Shown here one piece after another: positions 23,778 to 34,950 of a stretch of 64,000 nucleotides of DNA. Positions within the stretch are counted from its first letter, which is position 1. Every line of letters starts with the position of its first letter. This DNA comes from Apostichopus japonicus (Eukaryota > Echinodermata > Holothuroidea > Aspidochirotida > Stichopodidae), in contig NC_092579.1 in assembly GCF_037975245.1 (NCBI RefSeq), positions 6,139,001 to 6,203,000 on the forward strand, given 5' to 3'. Below the pieces are notes generated by a model. That model made no database searches and was not told the origin of the DNA. It saw nothing but the letters and a program-made list of their open reading frames with translations. Position numbers and translations under genes: made by a program.

Positions 23778-24657
23778 CATAGGCGTAGGAGGCGGGGGGG
23801 GGGGCTGGGGGGCTGCAGCCCCCCAACCAAAATTTTTTGGTGAAAATTCGGGCAATATGCTGAGAATTTTTCGGGCACCTACTGAAAGAAGAAAAATTTG
23901 CAATGTGTTTTTTCAATTTTTTTGGTGAAAATTCGGGCAATATGCTGAGAATTTTACGGGCACCTACTGAAAGAAGAATAATTTGCAATGTGTTTTTCAA
24001 TTTTTTTGGTGAAAATTCGGGCAATATGCTGAGAATTTTACGGGCACCTACTGAAAGAAGAAAAATTTGCAATGTGTTTTTTCAATTTTTTTGGTGAAAA
24101 TTCGGGCAATATGCTGAGAATTTTACGGGCACCTACTGAAAGAAGAATAATTTGCAATGTGTTTTTCAATTTTTTTGGTGAAAATTCGGGCAATATGCTG
24201 AGAATTTTTCGGGCACCTACTGAAATAAGAATAATTTGCAATGTATTTTTCAATGGTTAAACTGATATTATTATTATCGTTATTATTGTAACGACTTACC
24301 CAATAATTATAACCAATATGGAAGGGTAATAACACGGAAAATATAACCAAACTTTTTCGCGCGCTCCGCGCGCATTCAACATTTTAATGTGCATGTCATA
24401 TAGGCATTCATTCCTTTATATTCCAGGAATTGGTTCTTTTCTATAGTGCTCTTGAGCATGTTTTATTTCATGATGTCAGCACTTTAGTATTTGGTATTTA
24501 TATATTCATCGGTTATCGGCATGTGATGTAATAACCGATGAATGCCTGTATGATAGCACATTAAGGTGTTGAACGCACGTAAAATGTTGGTTATATTTTT
24601 CGGGCAAGTCGTTACAGCCCCCCCCCCCCCAAATCAAATTAGGCTCCTACGCCTATG
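23778..24657. mobile_element. hAT-like element inserted in LINE RT
   Basis: The ends are CATAGGCGTAGGAGGC and the reverse complement of CATAGGCGTAGGAGCC. A perfect 8-bp duplication, GTACCTCA, lies at 23770-23777 and 24658-24665. The insertion is inside the most conserved RT motif: one copy of the duplication plus the flanks reads HGVPQ-ESILGPVLF. There is no transposase. Contents are a poly-G start, five 85-bp tandem units, GC-rich palindromes near 24357-24372 and a poly-C end. Confidence 0.9.
23830..24250 (+). repeat. 85-bp tandem repeats, 5 copies, inside hAT-like element
   Basis: The units start 'ggtgaaaattcgggcaatatgctgagaatttt.cgggcacctactgaaagaag' at about 23839, 23924, 24008, 24093 and 24177. 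A related phrase (AATTCGGGCA) recurs at 40611-40640 in another element of the window. Confidence 0.92.
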
Positions 24658-25650
24658 GTACCTCAAGAGTCAATTCTCGGTCCTGTTCTCTTTACTATAT
24701 ATACCTCTTTGCCATGAAACATTATTAGTTCTTATGATGTTACCTATATGTTGTATGCTGATGACACACAACTTTATGTTGCCTTCGATCCAAAACATCT
24801 AAATTAGTTGTATCTAAGATGGAGTCATGCATTCAGGAAGTCGGGATATGGATGTCCAATACGTATCTTAAGTTAAACGATATAAAAACTGAGGTCATTG
24901 TTTTCCGAAGTAGGTCTAATGATGTATTGAGATCAAATTAGCTTTCTTTGAGAATTGGTGACGAGGTCATAAACTCTGTTCCGGTAGTCCGCAATCTCGG
25001 TGTCTATATGGACACTCATCTTGCTATATGGATCAGCGAGTATGTAAGTCGACAATAAAAAAGGCGGGTTGGCAACTTAGGAAATTTCTCGATAGGCCTG
25101 CAACAGAGAAATTTATTCATGCTGTAATCTCGAGTAGGCTTGATTATGGCAATTCTCTTCTATTTGATGTAGCTACATCCCAACTATCGAGATTGCAAAG
25201 GATCCAAAACACGGCTGCTCGAATCGTCGATAGGACGAACAGGTTTACCCCCGTTACTCCTATAGTGGAAGAACTACACTGGTTACCAATAAGACTCTGT
25301 ATTGACTATAAAATCCTCATTCTAACTTTTCGTGCCATTAAAACCTGATATACCCAACCTACCTTAATTTTCTCTTACATCCTCAAGTTAAATGTAGACC
25401 AATACGTACCAATTTCAACTTCAGGTTCCAATGTCGCGTATAAAATCTTTCGGTGCATGACCGTAGCTTTCAGAATGCTCCACCACGTTTATGGAACTAC
25501 CTCCCAGTTGAATGTAGGTTTTTGGATTATATTATTAAATTCAAGCGCTGTCTTCAAACTTTTCTTTTCTCTTAACCTAGTATTAGTTTTTGCACCGCAT
25601 TATTATTATTATTTAAAAAAAATGATGGACTGCATATCAGACTACTACCT
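24658..25650 (+). pseudogene. LINE reverse transcriptase remnant, C-terminal half
   Basis: Resumes directly after the hAT-like insertion with SILGPVLF, then the catalytic YADDTQLYV block (about 24755-24782). It continues through RNLGVYMDTHL and a thumb-like region with FIHAVISSRLDYGNSLLFDV, SRLQRIQNTAARIV and EELHWLPI. These last phrases are typical of L2/CR1/Rex-like LINEs. Stops and frameshifts interrupt it repeatedly. The element fades out near 25650 without a clear 3' repeat. Confidence 0.82.
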
Positions 25651-26216
25651 AATACATAATATATTTATTTACTCCAATTAGCTCCTTCAAGTCCCTTATA
25701 GCTACTCAGTAGGCAACTGACAGGGAGTTAGTTACTCCTTAACAAAGCACAAGTTAAAGTAAATTGTTTACCACAAGCTTGCGATTAGAACTGACGCTCC
25801 AGCCTGACTCATGACCTATATGGTAAGTCAGCTTCAATTTACCGCACAGGATCTAATCTGTTCATTTTTTAATTCCTTGATCCGGCACCGGGTTCCTTCA
25901 GTATCCTCAATCCGACCAGAATATAGCCGGAAGTCTTCCCTCGCTCTGGGCGACGCTACCAGAATATAACTCTACTGTGTGACCCTTGTGTATAGGAAAT
26001 CTTTCAAGTCCACAAAAAAAATTCAGACATTCCTTTATAACTTTTTGCTCCTGTTACACTAATGCTGCCATATAACCTATATAAGTATGTGTTATGTTAA
26101 GGAACAGTTGTGGTACATTGCTTATTTGTTTATTTATTTATTTACTATTTTCATATTGGAATAAATCGATATTCAAATTGGACATCGAGAGCTTTACACC
26201 AAATAGAACGCACAGA
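25651..26216. other. Non-coding stretch
   Basis: No element or gene recognised, apart from short T/A-rich tracts. Confidence 0.4.
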
Positions 26217-26221
26217 TTAAC

Positions 26222-27983
26222 CAGGCGCGTATCCAGGGGGGGGGGGCGTTGGGGCGCGCGCCCCCCGGGTAAGAAAAAGAGGAGAGAAAAAAAAGAGAAG
26301 ACAAAAGGGGGGAAAAAAGAGGAGGAGAGGAAGGAAGTGAAAAGAAAAAGAAGAAAGAGAGAAAAAGGAGAAAAGGAGGGAGTAAAAGAAAAACGCCAAG
26401 ACACCGGGAAGAGAAAGAGGAACAGTGACATCATTACAGCGCTGAACATTATTATATACACAGGGTAGCCAGTGACGGATCAAGGATTTCGGAATGGGGG
26501 TGTGCCTCACCCTACCCCTTATACCAACAACTCCATTTTTGACGTTTCCATTTTCCCTCTCTCACTCATGATCTATATATATACTATATATGGTCTATCA
26601 TAACGCGTGTGTGTATATACGCCTTAAACAATTGTAGAATTGTGGTATGGAACCAACTGTGGCTAGTCTCGAACTCGTCCGTGTCGTCGGGGAACATGAC
26701 GCATTTCGGGAAGGGGGCGACCGCCCCCCCCCCCTTCAGCATATTTTTTATGATATCGCTAGTAATTTCAAAATAGAAAGTGCTTAGATGCAACTTACAA
26801 GGCCTGGGAAGTGTCATTTGCAGCGATCTGGCTGGCATTTTCGGCCAAAATTTGCTTGTACGCTTCGCGCCAACTTATGGTGGCGCTACGCTTAGATAAT
26901 TTGCCTACAGGCTTCGCCCCTCCCTTGGCAAATTCCTCGCTACGCGCCTGTTCGAATTTGTAAAGCAAACAGCAGATATCATATCATATCAGTGAGCATG
27001 AAAATGGCGTTCCAGGATGAAAAGCCTCAAAACTGTCCGACTTGCCCGAAAAAATAACCAACAATTTTCGCGCGCGTTCAACATGTTAATGTCAATATCA
27101 TATAAACAAGCATCGGTTATTACAACGCATGCCGTATCGTGTTCCGTACAGTCCGTGAAAGTTGCGCAGTATACCGCGGGATGCTAATGTAAACAACGAA
27201 ATGTCTTATGTAGATGGAGAAAAAGCATGGAGGTCCAATTACGTCAAAACTCTCTTTTACATTAGTAATGGCGAATTAGGGGCTGCACCTCCCCCACACC
27301 CCACCGCCTCCTACGCCTATGTGTATAGTGTTCGGTTTCGGAAATATCTGCTATTTTTTTATTTCCTTCAACGAAGTTTTATAATAGCCGTTATAAGAGG
27401 TTTTCATATTTGTACACCAATAAATTAACTCTGTCTGAATTTTCGAAAATTTCTGACCAACATTCTGCATCACACTTCCCTCTACTCGTGCAATTTTGAC
27501 CGGTCTGTTAGGGGTTGGAGGAGGTTTTTCTATATTGGTTGTCCATAGATGAAATTTTGTACAACATTATGAGTATGTTTTGAAGTGAGTTTATTCACGA
27601 GAAATGTGAATTTTCAAATTCTGAACAAATAATGGCTTAAAACCTTGAAAAGTGGGGCTGACGGATATTGTGGCCGCGACGTAGAATCACCTACAAAAGC
27701 AATGTTACATGAGAAAATGCGATGAGGTTGAACATGATTTGTGACTGGTGACAATCTTCAAAAAGGTTATGGATGGAAAAAAAAAACTATTGGGAAATAC
27801 TTGGTTCTCAGGCAAAGAGTGTACATCTGGTTGGTCATTTTCAAGCCCGAGAAGTGCCATTTCCGGTGATCTGGGTGGTATCAAAACAAGAATTTTTTTG
27901 TACGCTACGCGCGAACCGATGGTGGCACTCCGCTTAGATAGTGATTCGCGCCCCCGGGTTAGAAAATCCTGGATACGCCCCTG
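26222..27983. mobile_element. Composite cluster of hAT-like ends
   Basis: The outer ends CAGGCGCGTATCCAGG (26222) and the reverse complement of CAGGGGCGTATCCAGG (ending 27983) pair well, and TTAAC occurs on both flanks. An 8-bp duplication is not present, so they may come from two events. Unpaired ends inside include CAGTGACGGATC at 26470, ...GCTACGCGCCTG ending at 26950, and ...CTCCTACGCCTATG ending at 27321. Positions 27030-27125 match the element at 23778-24657 in reverse. Two GCGCCAAC-type hairpin motifs are present (about 26852-26900 and 27895-27945). The purine-rich frame 26265-26420 is low complexity. Confidence 0.6.
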
Positions 27984-27991
27984 TTAACAGT

Positions 27992-30299
27992 GGACTTTCA
28001 ATTGTTGAGAGGAAAAAAAAGCTTCCAGAAACATGGTCATAAACAGGGATGGCGGAAAAAGATTGAATATCGTTTATGGGGGGGGGGGGGGGTGGGGTGG
28101 GGAAGGTACGAAATTCAATTGGCAGTGAGGTACTACAGTTTATGTATACCCTTCAGCCCTCCCAGGCTCCACTCCCTCTGTTTTGAATAAAGGGAAACTG
28201 GAAGAGCACCAAAAAATGTAGTAATTTCATTTAAGAGAAAGAAAATTATTATTAATACTTAAATGGAAAAGTGTTATTTCTGTGGACCCTTCGCCGCTCT
28301 GCCGCCCTGGTGATAACTATTATTGTTTTACCCGTCTTTTCAACCACATTTGGTGCCCAGGTGTCATATCGCAACAACTTTAAAATTGAGGGCGCTTACC
28401 ACATATCGAATCTCATGATTTACTGCAGAAGTCTAACTACTTCCGCATGCGCTGCCCTAATTTTATCACAAATGGCGAACAGGTTGTACATTGGACTACA
28501 GTAACAACATAAAATCGCCACCTGATGACTTGGTCTAAGTTTTCAGGAATAACAAGAACTTCGACTGGGTCGAGTTAAATCTTCGCATCGGCAAACATAA
28601 GACAAATTTGTGAGAACTGGTTGCACTTTGTCGTTGAACGGTAGCTGAAGAGAAGTAATGGTGTGCTGTTAGGACATCAAAAAGCCTACCTGTGCTATTA
28701 TTGCTAAGTTGACCTAGGCTAACGTAGTAATTGAAACTAAGTGATGTATACATCAGCTGTGGAAGTTGCAATGCAATCGAGACACAACAATATACAGAAA
28801 AAATAAGGATTTTAACCTCACCTCTGTATGTATATGACAATAAACTGTGCACGACCGGATTATTACCAGTTTCAAATGAAGTCAACATCGTGAAGAAAAA
28901 TACAACTTCAACCATGATTAAACAAATAAATCGGATGAAAGTTTTGGGCAATCAGGCCCTGGGAAGGTAAGTCAAAACAATACAACCAATGGATGATGTA
29001 ACTTGTAAACCTAAACATAACTTTCAAGTTTGATATGCTCTTACCAGCATTATGTTCTTTATTAACTGTAAGTTAGACCAAAGGAGAGACATCTGATTTA
29101 GCATAAAGCCTAGACTATCATTAGCATGTATTGAGCTAGATTAGTACTGTAATAGCATATATTACTTTTTGTACTAAAGTGAGCATGGTAGGGCCTCTAC
29201 ATAAAATTAAAGCTGTATGCCAACTCACAAATACAATATCCAAACCAAAGCTAGTGTAACTTTGGCCTAAGAGTAAGACTTCTAACATTGTGACCTAAAT
29301 TATGGTAGGTAAGCCTAGTGTAACTGCAAAATCTTTATCACCATAGGCCTATATGATATGCACAGTATTAACAGATTGACCTCAGCACTGTGTGTAAATT
29401 TTAATACTCTGGCATAAGCAACTTGGACTATGAATGATTGTTGGAACCAGCTTGTTGCAAATGGATACAAATGAGTAAGGGCACATATTTCAGGTTTCTG
29501 TGGGTATTTTGATTTTTGGACGGAAAGTTCTTGATGAACACTGTATGTCCCTCTTTCTCCCTTTTTCTCCATTACACTTAATTAACTACAATTTTTAGGA
29601 ATGTGAGGGGGGAGGGGGGGTGTGAAAGATCTCTCCAGATGGGATAAGACTTGGTATGGGTTATTTGAACCTGTCATAGTTTTTAAACCAAATTGGTGAG
29701 CTGAGAGTTCACACTGAAGTCTGTTAGATAGCACATGTACATTGGGTAGGTGAAAATATCACTGATGATGTGGGTCCATGCTCACAACAATGTAGCCAAT
29801 GAAAATTTGACTACATCCCATAAAGCCTAGCTCACTCCCATCTGATTTGCTGTGCCAATTGGTATGATTAATCATGTACAGTATCTCAAAGCATAGCCAA
29901 GCCATATAAAATGGTTCACATCTAGCATGTTTTTGTACATAGAAATATATATTTTTGTATAAACAGTTCATTAACCTAAAAAATTCAGAAAGTATTCCTC
30001 TGAAAATATGCAGGATAACAGAAAAATTATATAAAGCTTAGGTTATGCCAGCTCTTGTACCTTTGCAAGTAAGAATTTTGTATGCTACTGGACATACTGT
30101 ACTTAAAAGCATACATGTATATATACTTAGTAGCCTATATCATGCTATTTGCTATTTGTTAGAAACTGCCATTCTGATGTGGGAAGTACTTGACATTGCT
30201 GAGTGAACGCCTTAATTTGTTTTTATTTTCACTTTCTTTGCACAATGGAATTACAAGTTGTACATCGGTGTCAGTTTCTCTCTCACACACAGTACTACG
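27992..30299. other. Mostly non-coding DNA
   Basis: A further hAT-like end, CAGGGATGGCGGAA, starts at about 28043 with a poly-G run at 28078-28092; no partner end was found. The frame 28731-28968 ends at a strong donor (GGGAAG/GTAAGTC) but has no recognised product or following exon. Confidence 0.4.
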
Positions 30300-30620
30300 T
30301 ACTTCATTTCCACATGTATGCGTACATGCATTCATTACGCCGGCGCCTTTCAATCATAAGGTCCCCGGTTCGAGTCACTCCCAGATTAATGTATGTCGTC
30401 CAGTTACAGAGTTGTTGACAATTAACAATTCATAATTATGGACGTTAAATATGAATGTAAGAGACTGACTTCGGTCAGCTTGCGGCTTTGATAAGCCTAT
30501 GAGGCTTTTTCGCGAGTTACTGCTTGCAGGAGGATCTAATATACATACATACATACATATACATACATACATACATACATACATACATACATACATACAT
30601 TACCAGCAATATACAGGTAC
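30300..30620 (+). repeat. tRNA-derived SINE candidate with ACAT-repeat tail
   Basis: GGTCCCCGGTTCGAGTCACT (30359-30378) matches a pol III B box, preceded by a weak anticodon-arm-like stretch. A body of about 150 bp follows, then an (ACAT)n tail at 30538-30600. The A box is not clear, so the 5' part is truncated or diverged. Confidence 0.5.
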
Positions 30621-32039
30621 CTGCAGGCTGCCACTCAGACCTCATTGAGCCCGTGAAGGGCTCTTGGGTTCTCTAGATATAGTATTGTAAAATGGGAAAT
30701 GGAGTATTTACTCAAACTATTGAGGCATGATGTTGTAGAAGATGTAAGATCGTATGCACAAGGCTAGACAAGCTGCTTCCTCGTTCATCTCTGTGTACCC
30801 CCTGCGTTGCTGAGTCTGGCTAAACTCAATTTGCACTTCCTTCGGTGGCATCGCAAATTATTAGAGAGAGCGCTTGCTTATAAATTACATTCACTGTACA
30901 GTACACTATCAGGGGAATGTCTTGGCTTAATTTGAATCATGAACAAAGTTGAACTAACATAAATGGGTTGCCATTGAAGTTGTTTTGATACTGTAGGTGA
31001 CTAAGTCCTATACTGTCTACTCCTAACTACAATACTATGTATATATTGTACAGGCCATTTGTGGTGTAAACAATGTTGCAGAGTATAGCAGAATGTAGTG
31101 CACTAGCCACAGTACAAACTACAAACTAGGTACAGGTATTTACCATGAAGGGCTGTATCTGACTGCCATGTACAGTATTAATATGTACTGTATGTATGAA
31201 TTTGTATGCATGTATTTTAGATTCTCCTGCATTTATACAGAACTCGCGAAGAAAGCCATCATTGGCTTATATACTCCACATGGGTTTCAGCTAACTGTTA
31301 ATAGTAGGGATTAATTTACTGAACATTCAAAGTTTGTGCAGCACCTTTGGAAACAGTTTTGAAGAACTTTATACCACATAAAGTAGTATCGTTACTGTGC
31401 AATGAAACCTGGTACACATCGTTGCACTTGTATAGCAGTTTGCCCAGTTTTGCATAGCATTTTGTGATGCGATACTGGATAAATTGTTCAGTTCCCTGTA
31501 ATCTGTAGAAATTGTAACTCCCAATGGCAAGATACAATTTACTATGGAATAAAATGTTTATTTACATACATCATGCCCTTGTTTTGGCTTCATAATTCCT
31601 TCATCTTTAATGTTATTCTAAACTATTATGTACTGTATTTTACTGTTTGTTTGTGTGTCACCCAACCTGTATGTATACAACTTTGGATCTATGGCCATGT
31701 ATACTGCAACATGACCATGTGCAGGTATAATTATATGTAAAATGAATATATCTAATAAAGGGCTGAAATACAATCCTTTTAGAGATTGCATAGAAACATA
31801 AAGCTTACTTGTTCAGACTAGAAATTATTACTACCACCGGCAAGATATAATTGACTATGGAATAGAAGTCATTAATGTCCTTTTTTTGGCTTCATTATAT
31901 CATTTCATTCATTTTTGGCTTCACATGTGATTCTAAACTAGTAGATTCTGACTTTTACTGCATGTTTGTCATCCAACCTATACATTATAACCTATGGCCC
32001 ACATGTAACATCACTGTGTACACTACTGTAAAATGTAAT
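30621..32039. other. Non-coding stretch
   Basis: AT-rich with many 'tactgta' words. A diverged half-copy of the 143-bp unit (taataaagggctgaaata...) is present near 31753. Confidence 0.45.
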
Positions 32040-33168
32040 CATATGAAGGTAGTAATCTTATGTTTTATGAATACCTCTAGACTCTAGTGAAGTGCTGAAA
32101 TGCAACCCTTTTATAGATTGTATAGGAACATTCATCAATAAAGGGCTTCTTGCCAATGATGTGTATTACCATGTCTCTAGTTGGCTCTTTTATGAAGGTA
32201 GTAATCTTATGTTTAATGAATACCTCTAGTGAAGTGCTGAAACACAACCCTTTTAGAGATTGTACAGAAACATTTATCGGTAAAGGGCTTCTTGTCAATG
32301 ATGTGTCTTGTATATGAAGGTAGTAATCTTATGTTTTATGAACACATCTAGACTCTAGTGAAGTGCTGAAAATGCAACCCTTTTAGAGATTGTACAGAAA
32401 CATTTATCAAGAAAGGGCTTCTTGCCAATGATGTGTCTTACCATATCTCTAGTTGGCTCTTTTATGAAGGTATGAATCATGTTTTATGAATACCTCTAGT
32501 GAAGTGCTGAAAGGCAACCCTTTTAGAGATTGTATAGGAACATTCATCAATAAAGGGCTTCTTGCCAGTGATGTATCTTACCATGTCTCTAGTTGGCTCT
32601 TTATGAAGGTATGAATCATATGTTTTATGAATACCTCTAGAGTGAACTGCTGAAACGCAACCCATTTAGATGTTTTATAGGAACATTCATCAATAAAGGG
32701 CTTCATGCCAATGATGTATCTTACCATGTCTCTAGTTGGCTCTTTATGAAGGTATGAATCATATGTTTTATGAATACCTCTAGAGTGAACTGCTGAAACG
32801 CAACCCATTTAGATGTTTTATAGGAACATTCATCAATAAAGGGCTTCATGCCAATGATGTATCTTACCATGGCTCTAGTTGGCTCTTTATGAAGGCATGA
32901 ATCATATGTTTTATGAATACCTCTAGAGTGAACTGCTGAAACGCAACCCATTTAGATGTTTTATAGGAACATTCATCAATAAAGGGCTTCTTGCCAATGA
33001 TGTGTATTACCATGGCTCTAGTTGGCTCTTTATGAAGGCATGAATCATATGTTTTATGAATACCTCTAGAGTGAAGTGCTGAAACGCAACCCATTTAGAG
33101 ATTGTATAGGAACATTCATCAATAAAGGGCTTCTTGCCAGTGATGTGTCTTAACAGTCTCCAGTGGGC
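32040..33168 (+). repeat. 143-bp tandem array, about 8 copies
   Basis: The phrase 'gtgaa.tgctgaaa.gcaaccc' recurs near 32088, 32230, 32357, 32498, 32641, 32785, 32928 and 33071. Each unit also has CATTCATCAATAAAGGGCTTC, which includes an AATAAA hexamer, and 'ctagttggctcttt.atgaagg'. The last four units are most alike, which suggests recent local expansion. Long minus-strand frames repeating every 143 bp are artefacts of the array. Confidence 0.94.
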
Positions 33169-33579
33169 TCTTTATTTCCTGTTTCTACATCGCTTACAAT
33201 TAAAACTGATAAATGCTGTATTCATTCATTTCATCATATATACTGTATGTATGTCTATGTATACATGTGTGATCTATTTGGTCGGTCATTTTGTTACTGT
33301 AGGCTTCGGTTAGGCTACTGTTACTGTACTTTACTGTGGGTTAAGTGAGCAATATTCATTAATATAAAGAAGATCAAACCCAACGATCATCTTTAGCAAA
33401 CATGTACGTTATGATAGAAATCTTTGGGGTGATTTATTCTCCCAAACAGCAACTGTTAGAAGAGAAATCTAGATCCTTTTTTTTGTTGAGATATCCTACT
33501 TTCACAGTTAATGTCGTGTCTGGATGTTGTCACTTGTAACTGATTCTATGATGTCATTTTGCCAGTAAGGTATATATAC
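33169..33579. other. Non-coding stretch
   Basis: No gene or element recognised. Confidence 0.4.
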
Positions 33580-33738
33580 AGGCATGAGCTTTTTCCGCGA
33601 ATTCGCGGAATATCCATGATTCTTTTCTACCTCGGGACAAAAACTATTATCCTAACACACTGTATCATACGCAAACTGGAGCCTATACTGCAATTTTTGC
33701 AAAGTTCCGTGATTTTTTTTTACCCCAGGCTCATACCT
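33580..33738. mobile_element. Small MITE candidate
   Basis: Inverted ends AGGCATGAGC and AGGTATGAGC (reverse complement) are flanked on both sides by TATATATA. This is compatible with a TA-rich target duplication, although the flanks are also simple repeat. A short palindrome, TTCCGCGAATTCGCGGAA, sits just inside the left end. Confidence 0.5.
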
Positions 33739-34767
33739 ATATATATATGAAAGGGACCTCCCAACAGACAATGTAGGGCTTATATTTAAAGAAAAACATT
33801 CCGTATTGTTACATGAAAACCTCATCTCATTATCTTGTCGCTAACTCAAGATATGGTTGCTTGAGAATGTAAACTATTGTGACTAGTTTAACTTTTAATT
33901 AGTCTAGAAAGTGTGACTGTAGGCGGTCTGAGTTGTCATCAGGGAAGATATGCTGCAAGATCGTTACTTACAGTACGGCATCTTGTTATTGATTTATCAT
34001 TGGAGACCTGGTACACAAAGAATGCTAGCTTGTAACCTGTCAATCATCTCTGTTGAAAGTATTTCATCTTTTTGAGAAATTTTATTTGCCTCTGCACATG
34101 AATATATTAAAATGGTCGAAATATTGTAATTTAGAAAAACCAAGACACTTTCAACTGAAATGCCCTGATTGACATCCATTCTGTTAAACTCATTGCCAGA
34201 TGCATACTGTAAGTACTACAATATATTTCAAATATAAAGAAAAGCAAAAATTATAGCTTCACTCTTCTTCAATTCCATTGGATTCTTTCTTGGGTATCGC
34301 ATGGTAATATGCATCACAAACATGGGCTAGTTGCCACACAAATTATGCAGATATAATAGGTTTTGTATACACTACCATATCATCTTTAAACAGTGTTTTT
34401 TCAGGGAAGCATACTTGGTAAACCACAAAACTGCAGACACAACATATATGAGAATAAATTACATTCAATATATATTCAGAATATATATTCAGAATACATT
34501 ACATAATTATATTCACCCATTTCTTCATGCACTTTGAGTCACCCTATTAAGTGCATCAAGGACTCTCACTGACAATGCAGCCTCCCAGCTCTATTAAACC
34601 AGTGTAAAGAGAAATGTACATAATTAGCGAACATTGTAAACCAAGGGATGCCAAATTTGCAAGATATGCAACACTCTACATAACCAAGGTTACATTGAGC
34701 TGTGAGGTCTAAAGTTCAGACACATTTGAAAGCCATTGATCATGCACTTAATATAGTTTTATCTCTG
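33739..34767. other. Non-coding stretch
   Basis: No gene recognised between the small MITE and the left end of the large element. Confidence 0.45.
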
Positions 34768-34771
34768 CCAG

Positions 34772-34950
34772 TGTGACAGGGAATAGTGTCCGGGCGTCTC
34801 ACGGACACTATTCCACGGGAATTGTGTCCGTAGGACAACTTTCTCGGGGGGAATTGTGTCCGGCGGACAGTATTATCTGTCCGGACGGACACTATTAACT
34901 AGGAAAAAACGTCCGTGTGTGGTGATTTTCTGTCCGCGCGGACAGGATGA
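34772..34950 (+). repeat. Left terminal region of Ginger1-like element
   Basis: The first about 38 bases pair with the right end (identity roughly 70-80% by eye). The next 150 bases are dense in GTGTCCG/CGGACAC words, some forming local hairpins such as GTCCGGCGGAC and CTGTCCGCGCGGACAG. Such subterminal repeats often serve as transposase binding sites; that role is inference here. Confidence 0.8.

Noticed and set aside
26138-26510. Lys/Glu-rich and Phe/Leu-rich frames of about 100 codons
   Set aside because: They come from a purine-rich low-complexity tract inside a transposon cluster.
28535-28968. Minus-strand 138-codon frame and plus-strand frame ending at a strong splice donor
   Set aside because: No recognised domain, no partner exon and composition like the AT-rich background.
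30340-30400. Functional tRNA gene
   Set aside because: Only the B box and part of the anticodon arm are present; the acceptor stem and A box are missing.
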